Source: an uncultured Bacteroidales bacterium (GTDB lineage: Bacteria; Bacteroidota; Bacteroidia; Bacteroidales; Paludibacteraceae). Taken from it: DNA of 64,000 nucleotides. The translations under genes and the position numbers were made by a program. Under the pieces are notes generated by a model. It was not told where the DNA came from, made no database searches, and worked only from the letters and a program-made list of their open reading frames with translations. Below are positions 31,401 through 38,374 of the stretch, piece after piece. The stretch spans positions 1 through 64,000 of the forward strand of contig ONMV01000001.1 in NCBI GenBank assembly GCA_900319005.1. The letters run 5' to 3'. Positions within the stretch are counted from its first letter, which is position 1; each line of letters opens with the position of its first letter.

Positions 31401-32990
31401 CCCCAAAGGCTGGGCGTCGAAATGCCGGCAGCGCAGATTGAAATTGATTTCGGGGTTGAGATCATGCATGTCCACTACGCCGTCAAAAGCTACTTGCAGA
31501 TGGGGATCATCGATAGCCGCTTGACCTTGGTAACGTTTCGGCTCGTAGCGACCATTGAACGTGAGATCATTATAGGTGTAGTCATTATACGTCATTTCGC
31601 GAACATGAGCTACTACATCGCCGCGGACCTCTCCTTCGTCGATATTTCCATTCGAGCGCACATCCAAAGTGATGCAACCCATCTTGTCAATAGCCAACAT
31701 ACGTCCGAGACGGAACTTGTTCCCCGCTACGCGCGCGTTATACCGCATATGAGTGAAAGCGGAATCGCTGACGAACGTACCGTCCGTACTGATCGTTCCC
31801 AAAGCTGTGCGGAAAGCGCCGTGCAGCGTCATGTCGTGTAATCGTCCCTCTGCTAATCCGCGGTAATGGATATCGCCTAAACGGTGTACCTCTTTGGGCA
31901 AATACATCGGGCGACCATATAGTTGTGACAGAAAATCCTGCAAACGTGCAGCGTTGGTATGCAGCTCCTTCAGGTTAGCGCGCAGATAGGGGTTCTTAAG
32001 ATCCGGAGCACCAACAGCACTCACGTTTCCTTCTAACAGTGTACGTCCGTTATAGCGCACGGCTATGTTGTTGAAATAGAGCGAATCCAGCGTACCTCCA
32101 ACGACTCCGTTGAGCGTGATGGGGCGAGTCAGACGTTGCACCCTTGGCACGAAGAGTGCGAGATCGGAGGGTACCAACGATGCCTCATGGAAAGTGAGTG
32201 CAAAAGAGATATCATGTGCTACCTCGCTGAGGGGGAGGGTGTCGGTCGCAGGGAAACGCATCTCGATTCCGCTCAAATCCAATCGGGAGTGCGGTAAACG
32301 TGCGCTGAGCGTCGGAAAACCGAACACACTGTCGTTCAGTATCATCCGTGCTTTGAGGGACTCCAACTCGAAATGTGCCGGGTGGGGCTGACGCTTGTCT
32401 CCCGCAGCACTCACTACACCTCTCAACTCGCCTATCTGTGCATCCAACTCGTCTGCACTGAAGGTGTATAAATCCATCTCGGCGTGCGTCAGTACAGCTT
32501 GGTAATCTTCGTATCGCAAGCGGATATTATCCAGCCGGATGTCCCGTACGCTGACCAGACTGCGGAACGGCTCGCTTTCCGATACCTGCGTCGTGTCTTT
32601 CTCCGGCAATGCGAATAGCGCATAGTTCCATGTGGAGTCCGGCAAACGGTATATGTTCGCTGTTACATCGCTGAGCCGTACATGGGAGAAACGTATCTCA
32701 TTGTTGCGGAGTGCCAAAGGTCGGAAATGAGCGTATAGTTCGCCAACGTAGAGCAGCGTGTCACGCTGACGGTCTTCTATATAGACATCTTTGATTGCTA
32801 TACGTGCAGGAAAGCGATACTCGATTGCACCCACGCGGGTCTCTGTGCCCAGCGCGCGCGATAGTTCTGCCGTTACCAACCCCACTGCTGCCGTCTCCAC
32901 TCTGTCGCTCATCAACGCCGCAATCAGCATTCCGCTTACCAACGAAATACTGACAACCAAAACAGCCAATATGTACAATATTCGCTTCAT
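28428..32990 (-). CDS. TamB-like translocation/assembly module protein
   Basis: A 1520-residue inner-membrane-anchored, periplasm-spanning protein of the AsmA/TamB group. One N-terminal membrane helix (about 5-27) is followed by long repetitive beta-strand sequence typical of a lipid-conducting groove, starting with an AsmA-like region (ETRVGAIEYRFPARIAIKDV). The C-terminal DUF490/TamB domain (about 1150-1490) has TGALRLFYD, GTYDIERGTLGYTIANMI, FSGNPGNPQLDVTAKY and a late Q-rich strand region. The C-terminus is a lysine-rich tail ending at a repeat-supplied stop. Role: outer-membrane lipid transport or assembly of surface proteins. It is alone on its strand, divergent from the PCMD gene. Confidence 0.88.
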   Translation of the reverse strand: MKRILYILAVLVVSISLVSGMLIAALMSDRVETAAVGLVTAELSRALGTETRVGAIEYRFPARIAIKDVYIEDRQRDTLLYVGELYAHFRPLALRNNEIRFSHVRLSDVTANIYRLPDSTWNYALFALPEKDTTQVSESEPFRSLVSVRDIRLDNIRLRYEDYQAVLTHAEMDLYTFSADELDAQIGELRGVVSAAGDKRQPHPAHFELESLKARMILNDSVFGFPTLSARLPHSRLDLSGIEMRFPATDTLPLSEVAHDISFALTFHEASLVPSDLALFVPRVQRLTRPITLNGVVGGTLDSLYFNNIAVRYNGRTLLEGNVSAVGAPDLKNPYLRANLKELHTNAARLQDFLSQLYGRPMYLPKEVHRLGDIHYRGLAEGRLHDMTLHGAFRTALGTISTDGTFVSDSAFTHMRYNARVAGNKFRLGRMLAIDKMGCITLDVRSNGNIDEGEVRGDVVAHVREMTYNDYTYNDLTFNGRYEPKRYQGQAAIDDPHLQVAFDGVVDMHDLNPEINFNLRCRHFDAQPLGNKDLRTSFALAVDLNGVDVDKMSGYLVLDSLFFATRSDSILMRQLTLLVEADDGNRKTFSLNSDYLHADLDGIFRYHDITPAFQAMMHHYLPSAIPSSGKQWEPVSFQLQANGERLRDIQRLFTAPITLSDHPSMHTKVMLREGAEPQLDFRFFAPGVRAASTPVHDLTITLSTVDTLRHAVQSQAGSGLALSISAEAMKMHTVLSTLAFRDTLLTHLTLRQQSDIDAELPEGWRNLSPRELQRALSSDLTFGERRRALLAAQRAGSYGGDIRFITHFSKYKHKPLVDLHFMPGMLQLKDSTYTLGESRITYCAADTTVQIDHFVFEGNGQHIRADGLASKRKQDTLAVDLRKINAAYVVPFFLPVQTISFNGLLSGRANIASLLNKPSIETKIHIDSLGLNNCYIGDAEVDLGIKDSLRFHADVYRTDRKVVDLDGKALFDQGAWELDMTTDSVPLAFVNHWTASVLQNLDGNATGHVVVGGKPGLTYVLLRAAAQNASFTLPWTGARYTIPEDTLVMDTTSIVFPNVRLRDSEGNKLEVNGAIYHDQFKDFQLDLHVDAHDALVFDDEQPGKMLRGHVYASGHVDVTGNEDDLVVDADTRTSRNSRFRLSVDNISSASSSSFIHFVEHPELSSDTIIETDLDNIDIVEKAQRDTSFHRSGRCQLKLGIEVTPQLVFQLVIGERNGDMIQARGTGALRLFYDTETGDVRLLGTYDIERGTLGYTIANMIRKEFTIGDGSTIIFSGNPGNPQLDVTAKYRVTANIKDLFGDDASQVATNRSNIPVLTCLHLSGALQEPTLSFSLEFPTSDQSVQQQVRQIINTDEMLMRQVIYLLVFGRFYPPENMKTNENSTLNSTYSLLSSTVTGQINAWLSKLTNVITLGVAIRADGEGAAATQEYEAQFQLQPVDRLVINGNVGYRYNDVSNQPFFGDLDVEVLLTEDGQWRLKGYTHTVDKYSLRQASTIQGFGLMWKKDFNWPSLKKKDKKEKK

Positions 32991-33007
32991 TGCATAAATT
33001 CAGCCTG

Positions 33008-33038
33008 CAAAATTACATAAAAAAATTGACATACACAA
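33008..33038 (-). promoter_or_regulatory. Promoter of the TamB-like gene
   Basis: On the minus strand TTG (33036-33038), 20-nt spacer, TAATTTTG (33008-33015). The -33 region GCATAC-4-TTGTGTATGTCA overlaps an inverted repeat CATACAC AAGA GTGTATG (33030-33047). Confidence 0.7.
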
Positions 33039-33091
33039 GAGTGTATGCTATTTTTTGTTCTTTTTTCGCACTTATTGGACGCATTCAGGGA

Positions 33092-33112
33092 CTTTGGAGC
33101 CTTACTCCAAAG
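33092..33112. repeat. Hairpin between the divergent promoters
   Basis: CTTTGGAG CCTTA CTCCAAAG, 8-bp perfect stem, in the centre of the tamB/PCMD intergenic region. No gene ends here, so a terminator role is not expected. Confidence 0.6.
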
Positions 33113-33129
33113 AAAAATTCGCATACCTA

Positions 33130-33160
33130 TTGTGTATGTCAAAAAAAAATCGTACCTTTG
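33130..33160 (+). promoter_or_regulatory. Promoter of the PCMD gene
   Basis: TTG 33130-33132, 20-nt spacer, TACCTTTG 33153-33160. Its -33 region GCATAC-3-TTGTGTATGTCA repeats, in mirror orientation, that of the tamB promoter. Confidence 0.75.
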
Positions 33161-33178
33161 CACCCGCAAAGGTTTATA

Positions 33179-34264
33179 ATGATGATGAAAAAGAGCTTAA
33201 TTAGTATTGTTTTGCTGGTTTTGGCTGCCTGTATTTACGCGCAGCAGTTACCGGATTCTCATTTTGAGAATTGGTCGAGAGTATATAACGGAGATGCCCA
33301 ATTGGCAGATTGGAACGGCAGTAATGTGACCCAGGTGGGTCTGAAATTCACGTTCATGTACGCCAAGCCCGGTCGGTCCGGTAAGTGTGCGTATGTAGCG
33401 GACAGGTCGGTTGGCGCGTTCGGAATCACAGCCGTTGGACCGGGATATATCACCTTAGGGGAACCATGGCAGTATTTGAAGGGATTGAGTGTCAGCAGTG
33501 CGACAGCCGGTACTACCGGTGGTATCGCATGGAAATATCGTCCGGATACGATGGCTGTTTGGGTGAAGCGTACCGGAGCGAACACGGACAAGGAGGATTT
33601 CCATTTGCTCTATTATTCCTGGGCGGGAACGGCTAAGAGTACGTCCTATAAGAACAAAGTGGGTAAATGTACTTCTACTGAGCGCATCAATGAGGAGAGC
33701 GATATCCGTCAGGTTACGGACGGCAACGAATGTGGCACCGAACAAGCTGCCAAACAGGTAGCCGAAGGATGGTACCGTGCACGCGCCAAATATGAGAAAT
33801 GGACGCTGATCAAAGTGCCTATCCTGTACCGCTCCGATGCCCGTCCGGAGATGTGCAATGTGATCTTCTCTGCCGGTAATTATCCTGCTTTCCGAGCTAA
33901 TGACGGCTTGTACGACGGCAATGCAATCTATGTGGATGACCTGCAGTTGATCTATTCGTCACGCATTGATAAACTGACGATTAACGGCATGGTATGGAAA
34001 GAGTTTGATCCCGATACCGATAAACTCCAAACCTTCAAACTTACCAAACAAGGCGAAGCCCAAACCGTCAAATTTGAAGCCTTCCGCGGAATCGGTTCGT
34101 TGAAAAATATCAAAGGAGAAAAAGCTACCTTCAATGGTCGTAAATTGGATGCGAACGAGATGAATATTCAACCAGGAGAAATCAACGGCAAACCCTGGGT
34201 AATCACCGTGAAAGCGGAAGATAATTCGTCGGTGCATACGTACCGAATTCAAGTGACCAAATAA
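33179..34264 (+). CDS. PCMD-domain secreted protein
   Basis: A 361-residue exported protein with a PCMD (putative carbohydrate metabolism, PF13201) domain at about residues 110-260 in a jelly-roll context: HFENW near the mature start, YITLGEPWQYL, KPGRSGKCAY, DTMAVWVKRTG and NAIYVDDLQLIYSS are the conserved segments. The signal peptide is residues about 1-22; the sequence LAAC could be a lipobox, otherwise cleavage after IYA. A C-terminal Ig-like beta domain (about 265-361) ends in THTYRIQVTK-type strand. The start at ATG 33179 sits about 12 nt after the expected transcription start; upstream open frame is promoter. Probably surface glycan binding; function unproven. Confidence 0.8.
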   Translation: MMMKKSLISIVLLVLAACIYAQQLPDSHFENWSRVYNGDAQLADWNGSNVTQVGLKFTFMYAKPGRSGKCAYVADRSVGAFGITAVGPGYITLGEPWQYLKGLSVSSATAGTTGGIAWKYRPDTMAVWVKRTGANTDKEDFHLLYYSWAGTAKSTSYKNKVGKCTSTERINEESDIRQVTDGNECGTEQAAKQVAEGWYRARAKYEKWTLIKVPILYRSDARPEMCNVIFSAGNYPAFRANDGLYDGNAIYVDDLQLIYSSRIDKLTINGMVWKEFDPDTDKLQTFKLTKQGEAQTVKFEAFRGIGSLKNIKGEKATFNGRKLDANEMNIQPGEINGKPWVITVKAEDNSSVHTYRIQVTK

Positions 34265-34285
34265 GACGTCTAATTTAGAAGGGAA

Positions 34286-35479
34286 ATGGTAAACATTTTT
34301 GCTGAAATATCGTTGTTGGAAGAGGTGTTGCTTGGGTCACTGGGCGTGCTGTTTATTGCGCAGATGTATTTCTATATCCGCTACATGGCAGCTCCGATGC
34401 GAAAATTGCGCAGAGATAAAAAATCTCAATTATCAACTGTCAATTCTCAATTTTCAACACCCCCTGTTTCTGTTATTCTCTGCGCGCATAATGAGTGTGA
34501 TAATCTCTCTCATTATTTGCAAGCGTTGCTCTCCCAGGATTATCCGACCTACGAGGTGATTGTGGTGGATGATGGTTCGGAGGACAGCACACGTCAGGTC
34601 GTGGAGAGTTACTTGACGCACGATGAGCGCGTACGTATGACGTTCGTTCCTTACGGAGCGCGCGTGGGCTCAACTAAGAAACTGGCATTGACCTTGGCTG
34701 CCAAAGCAGCGAAGTATGATTACCTGCTTTTGACTGATGCGGACTGTGTGCCGGAATCATCGCATTGGATATCCGAGATGATGAGCGGATTTGATACATC
34801 AGACGTCAGACATCAGACATCAGATATCGTCCTTGGTTTTAGTCCGTATTTTGAGACGAGCGGACATGTGAACCGGCTTGTCCGGTACGATACCTTGTTC
34901 AATGGTTTGCATTATTTGGGAGCAGCGTTGTGCGGCCATCCTTATATGGGCGTGGGACGCAATCTGGCGTACCGCAAGGACCTCTTCTTCGAATCGGGTG
35001 GCTTCACTCATTTAATGACCAACAAAGCCGGGGACGATGACTTGTTTATCAATCATGTAGCTACGAGGCAGAACACCGCCGTGGTGGTAAGTCCGGATTC
35101 ATACACATGGTCGATTGCCAAGACGACGCTCAAGGCTTGGTGGCAACAAAAAAGAAGACATTTGTCTGTCTCCCCGGACTACAAACCCGTCACCCGATTC
35201 CGCTTAACCCTCGAGCCTCTTACCCGCGGCTTGTTCTATGCCGTGCTGATATGTGCGCTTGTATATTATTTCCTTCATACATCGTACATCGTACCTTTGT
35301 ACATCGCCTTGGGGCTTTTCCTCCTTCGTTGGATCATCCAAACGGTAATCATCAATGTGTCGGCACGAAGAATGGGGTTGAGGCAATTTAGTATGTTCAC
35401 GATCCTGTGGTTTGACATCGTCCTTCCGCTTATTAACCTCTGGATGCTCATCGTCCCGAAAAGAAACAACAAATGGTAA
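34286..35479 (+). CDS. Membrane-bound family 2 glycosyltransferase
   Basis: Processive-type GT2 with an N-terminal helix (about 8-33), GT-A domain and three or four C-terminal helices (about 305-390). Nucleotide binding VSVILCAHNE and VIVVDDGSED, metal-binding LLTDADCVP, the GDDDLFINHV acid region and a QKRRH motif (Q-x-x-R-W-like) are visible. Two period-7 repeat arrays are translated in frame: QLSTVNSQFST (about residues 47-57) between TM1 and the catalytic domain, and TSDVRHQTSD (about 171-180) in a loop after DADC. Its last codons NNKW-stop come from an AAATGGTAAATC repeat. It follows the PCMD gene by 21 nt. Confidence 0.9.
   Translation: MVNIFAEISLLEEVLLGSLGVLFIAQMYFYIRYMAAPMRKLRRDKKSQLSTVNSQFSTPPVSVILCAHNECDNLSHYLQALLSQDYPTYEVIVVDDGSEDSTRQVVESYLTHDERVRMTFVPYGARVGSTKKLALTLAAKAAKYDYLLLTDADCVPESSHWISEMMSGFDTSDVRHQTSDIVLGFSPYFETSGHVNRLVRYDTLFNGLHYLGAALCGHPYMGVGRNLAYRKDLFFESGGFTHLMTNKAGDDDLFINHVATRQNTAVVVSPDSYTWSIAKTTLKAWWQQKRRHLSVSPDYKPVTRFRLTLEPLTRGLFYAVLICALVYYFLHTSYIVPLYIALGLFLLRWIIQTVIINVSARRMGLRQFSMFTILWFDIVLPLINLWMLIVPKRNNKW
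34426..34460. repeat. Heptad array in the GT2 linker
   Basis: TCAATTA, TCAACTG, TCAATTC, TCAATTT, TCAACAC: five units within the coding sequence. Confidence 0.9.
34796..34823. repeat. ACATCAG heptad array in the GT2 gene
   Basis: ACATCAG, ACGTCAG, ACATCAG, ACATCAG: exactly four 7-bp units, a different sequence but the same period as the TCAATTn arrays. Confidence 0.9.
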
Positions 35480-35521
35480 ATCTTGAATTTTTAGTTTTGA
35501 ATTTATAATTTAATATATCTT

Positions 35522-35830
35522 ATGGCAGAACAAAATCAATTGAAAATTAACATTGCCCCGGACAAACAGCAGGGCGTGTTTGCTAACCTTGCGCTTATTG
35601 CGCACACCCCCACCGAGTTCGTTTTGGATTTTGCACAACTGATGCCCGGCGTACCACAGGCTAATGTAGTTGCGCGCGTGGTGGTAACGCCGGATCAGGC
35701 GAAGAAGATTCTCGGCGCTTTGCAGAATAACATCGGGCAGTACGAGCAGAAATTCGGTACTATCGAGCCCGTCGGTGGAGCTCCCAAAGGATCCACCCTC
35801 CCGCTCACCTTCACCGGAGGAGAAGCATAA
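35522..35830 (+). CDS. DUF3467 domain protein
   Basis: A 102-residue cytoplasmic protein matching DUF3467: N-terminal basic strand, GVFANLALIAHTPTEFVLDF, then ARVVVTPDQAKKILGALQNN and a flexible tail. The family is widespread in Bacteroidetes, often near RNA polymerase genes, and has no firm function. Here it stands alone between two repeat-filled gaps (about 35484-35517 and 35835-35970). Confidence 0.88.
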   Translation: MAEQNQLKINIAPDKQQGVFANLALIAHTPTEFVLDFAQLMPGVPQANVVARVVVTPDQAKKILGALQNNIGQYEQKFGTIEPVGGAPKGSTLPLTFTGGEA

Positions 35831-35834
35831 AATA

Positions 35835-35970
35835 GATTGACGATTTGACGATTGACGAGGTACGATTGATGGACGATTGAAAGAAATGGAAGATTGTTTG
35901 CAGCGTAAATCGTCAATAAAAAGAACTCGTCAATAAATCGTCAATCGTAAATCTGTAAATCGTAAATTAT
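35835..35970. repeat. Mixed GATTGAC / TCGTCAAT / GTAAATC repeat spacer
   Basis: 136 nt made almost wholly of short units: GATTGACGATTTGACGATTG at the left, inverted TCGTCAATAAATCGTCAATC and GTAAATCGTAAATT at the right. Left and right halves are largely inverted relative to each other, so a cruciform or RNA stem is possible. Confidence 0.8.
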
Positions 35971-35983
35971 AAAATTTAATACT

Positions 35984-36862
35984 ATGAGTAAATTTTTTCC
36001 CGCTTCGCAGTTGATCATCAATGATGATGGCTCTGCGTTTCATCTGCATCTCAAACCTGAGTTCTTGGCAGATAGAGTGATCTTGGTCGGTGATCAGGAT
36101 CGCGTGAAGATGGTAGCTTCCTTCTTTGACGAAGGATCTATCGAGTGTGACGTCCAATCACGTGAGTTTCATACTATTACCGGTAAGTTCCAAGGCAAAC
36201 GTATCTCTTGTATCTCTACCGGTATCGGTACCGATAACTGCGACATCGTCATGAACGAGATAGACGCTCTCGCAAACATCGATTTTGCGACCCGCACGGA
36301 GAAAAAGACTAAACGTAGTCTCGACATCGTCCGTATCGGAACCTGTGGAGGAATGCAGGAGGATATACCCCTTGGCACTTTCCTCGTTAGTCAGAAATCC
36401 ATCGGTTTTGACGGCGTCCTTGCTTTCTATGAGGATCGCGACAAGGTATCCGACCTCGGCTTCGAAAAAGCACTCGTGGACTTCATCGGCTATCCCCAAA
36501 AAGCTGCCGTGCCCTATGTCGTTGCCGCTAATCCCGAACTCGTGAACCGCATCGCGAAAGACGATATGATGAGGGGCTGCACGATCGCTGCTAACGGCTT
36601 CTATGGCCCGCAGGGACGTGTGCTGCGTGTGCCTTTGGCTGTGCCCGATATCAATGAGAAAATCTCTGCTTTCCGATATGAGGGGCAACGTATCACCAAC
36701 TATGAGATGGAAGGTTCTTGTATCGCAGGTCTCGCTCTACATATGGGACACCGAGCAATGACCGTCTGCTGCGTCATCGCTCAGCGAAAGATAGAAGCCG
36801 CTAACACCGACTATAAACCTCGTATCAAAGAACTCGTCAAAACAGTCCTTGAACGTATTTGA
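35984..36862 (+). CDS. Nucleoside phosphorylase (uridine phosphorylase-like)
   Basis: PNP/UDP-family phosphorylase, 292 residues, splitting nucleosides with phosphate for base salvage, in line with upp elsewhere in the window. Conserved segments: ILVGDQDRVKMVASFFD, STGIGTDNCDIVMNE, IGTCGGMQEDIPLGTF (phosphate/ribose site) and NYEMEGSCIAGLALHMGH (ribose-binding M-E). An insertion ATRTEKKTKR before the IGTCGG strand is typical of the Bacteroidetes/animal-type uridine phosphorylases. Base preference cannot be settled from sequence. A terminator follows. Confidence 0.88.
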   Translation: MSKFFPASQLIINDDGSAFHLHLKPEFLADRVILVGDQDRVKMVASFFDEGSIECDVQSREFHTITGKFQGKRISCISTGIGTDNCDIVMNEIDALANIDFATRTEKKTKRSLDIVRIGTCGGMQEDIPLGTFLVSQKSIGFDGVLAFYEDRDKVSDLGFEKALVDFIGYPQKAAVPYVVAANPELVNRIAKDDMMRGCTIAANGFYGPQGRVLRVPLAVPDINEKISAFRYEGQRITNYEMEGSCIAGLALHMGHRAMTVCCVIAQRKIEAANTDYKPRIKELVKTVLERI

Positions 36863-36908
36863 TGTTTGATTTAGTACCGAAAATCCCGAAATAGTACCAT
36901 CATTACCG

Positions 36909-36942
36909 AACGAGTCCCGATATTCGAGGCTCGTTTTTTTTT
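36909..36942 (+). terminator. Terminator of the nucleoside phosphorylase gene
   Basis: AACGAG ... CTCGTT stem with an internal segment, followed by a run of twelve T. Confidence 0.7.
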
Positions 36943-37068
36943 TTTATGCCTACCTTTGCACCGGATTTCGGACAACAAACCATCCCCGAATCCGATGTTT
37001 TGGGATACTTCATGAGTGCCCTCGGAAGCAAAAAGAGAAAAGAAGCAAAAGAGAAAACCATTCGGATA

Positions 37069-37127
37069 GTATGCTTTAATTTTTTAAAAAAAATAATTTA
37101 TTTTATAAATTTTAAAAAAAAAGCATT
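37069..37127. repeat. Long A/T-rich inverted repeat
   Basis: ATGCTTTAATTTTTTAAAA on the left and TTTTAAAAAAAAAGCAT on the right form near-perfect arms around an A/T centre. The right arm ends just before the ATG of the small frame at 37131. Confidence 0.65.
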
Positions 37128-37130
37128 CTT

Positions 37131-37280
37131 ATGGAAACGATAAGCGACGTCAGAGCGCGGACGAAACTGCAAAAAGCGATCATGCTTGCCTATCGCGAGC
37201 GGTTCAATCGGTTTAAGAAAGCCGGACAAAACCACGATAAAACTACGACAAAACCCCGACAAAACCCCGATGAAAGATGA
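37131..37280 (+). CDS. Possible small basic protein (49 residues)
   Basis: ATG at 37131, TGA at 37278-37280. The first 32 residues look like a real amphipathic, basic helical protein (AIMLAYRERFNRFKKAG); the remainder comes from 11-bp direct repeats of GACAAAACCCC (37226-37270). I do not recognise a family. No consensus promoter is visible directly upstream, only the A/T-rich inverted repeat. Confidence 0.35.
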   Translation: METISDVRARTKLQKAIMLAYRERFNRFKKAGQNHDKTTTKPRQNPDER

Positions 37281-37295
37281 AAAATTCTCATTTTT

Positions 37296-37327
37296 CTTGC
37301 ATATATAAAATTTTTTTTGTATCTTTG
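37296..37327 (+). promoter_or_regulatory. Promoter of thiL
   Basis: CTTG 37296-37299, 20-nt spacer, TATCTTTG 37320-37327. TTGCATATATAA again shows the TTGCATAT extension. Confidence 0.7.
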
Positions 37328-37347
37328 CAGCCTAATTTATGCTATCT

Positions 37348-38364
37348 ATGGCAAGAACAGAGATTTCTACTATGGGCGAGTTCGGTCTGATCAAACATCT
37401 GACCAAGGATCTGAAACCCCTTCAACCCAGCACAAAGAAAGCGGTGGGCGATGATTGCGCAGTGATGAGTTTTGGCGCCAAACGCGTACTGATGACTACC
37501 GACATGCTGCTGGAAGGCATCCATTTCAACCTCGAATATGTGCCCCTCAAGCACCTCGGCTACAAAGCTGCTGTCGTCAATTTCTCCGATATCTATGCGA
37601 TGAACGGTACGCCGACTCAGATCACCGTCGGGTTGGGAATCAGCAAACGTTTCTCGGTGGAGGATATAGAAGCCCTCTATGACGGTATCAAACTGGCATG
37701 CGAACGGTATAACGTCGATCTCGTGGGCGGGGATACCTGTGCTTCCATGACCGGCTTGACCATCTCAATCACCTGTTTAGGTGTGGCGAACGAGAAAGAT
37801 ATCGTCTATCGTAACGGAGCCAAAATTAACGATCTCATCTGCGTCTCCGGTAATCTTGGAACAGCCTATATGGGTCTCCAACTCCTCGAAAGAGAACGTC
37901 TTGCCAATGCCGAGCAGCCTGATTTCGCAGGCAAAGAGTATTTGTTGGAGCGTCAACTCAAGCCCGAAGCACGGCGAGACATCCTCGAATCTCTCCGCAA
38001 AGCCGGCGTCAAACCCACAGCGATGATGGATGTATCCGACGGACTCTCTTCTGAACTACTGCATATATGCTCCCAGTCCAACGTGGGGTGCTGTATCTAC
38101 GAGGACAAACTGCCGATCGATTATGAGGCAGCAGCTCTTGCTGAGGAGATGAACCTCAATATCGTCACCTGTGCACTCAACGGCGGAGAGGACTATGAAC
38201 TGCTCTTCACCTGTTCGCTCGATGACTACGAGAAACTCATTCCCGTCGAGGACCTCTATATCATCGGGCATATCACTAAACCCGAATACGGCTGCAATCT
38301 CATCGGACGTAACGGCGAGGAGTTACCCCTCAAAGCACAAGGATGGAACGCGTTTGAGAATTGA
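37348..38364 (+). CDS. thiL: Thiamine-monophosphate kinase
   Basis: Last step of thiamine diphosphate synthesis: phosphorylates ThMP with ATP. AIR synthase-like fold with VGDDCAVM (metal/ATP), TTDMLLEGIHFN, VNFSDIYAMNGTP, LVGGDTCAS, MMDVSDGLSSEL and NGGEDYELLF, all diagnostic. I prefer the second ATG (37348, MARTEIS) because the first (37339) would leave a leader of only a few nt after the predicted transcription start. The stop TGA and the next 10 nt (AATTGATAATTGA) are a heptad repeat in inverse orientation. The GT2 gene begins 10 nt later, so the glycan operon may share the thiL promoter. Confidence 0.95.
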   Translation: MARTEISTMGEFGLIKHLTKDLKPLQPSTKKAVGDDCAVMSFGAKRVLMTTDMLLEGIHFNLEYVPLKHLGYKAAVVNFSDIYAMNGTPTQITVGLGISKRFSVEDIEALYDGIKLACERYNVDLVGGDTCASMTGLTISITCLGVANEKDIVYRNGAKINDLICVSGNLGTAYMGLQLLERERLANAEQPDFAGKEYLLERQLKPEARRDILESLRKAGVKPTAMMDVSDGLSSELLHICSQSNVGCCIYEDKLPIDYEAAALAEEMNLNIVTCALNGGEDYELLFTCSLDDYEKLIPVEDLYIIGHITKPEYGCNLIGRNGEELPLKAQGWNAFEN

Positions 38365-38374
38365 TAATTGAAAG

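Larger units (their letters stand above)
36863..37338. other. Intergenic region before thiL
   Basis: 476 nt. It holds the terminator of the phosphorylase gene (36909-36942), an isolated -7-like TACCTTTG (36951-36958) without a TTTG box at the right distance, a very A/T-rich inverted repeat (37069-37127), a possible 49-codon gene (37131-37280) and the thiL promoter (37296-37327). A lysine-rich 44-codon frame from ATG 37012 is not supported. Confidence 0.7.

Noticed and set aside
36946..37143. 65-codon frame before the small gene at 37131
   Set aside because: Its start lies in a terminator T-run and a -7-like box, and most of the rest encodes lysine/phenylalanine from the A/T-rich inverted repeat.
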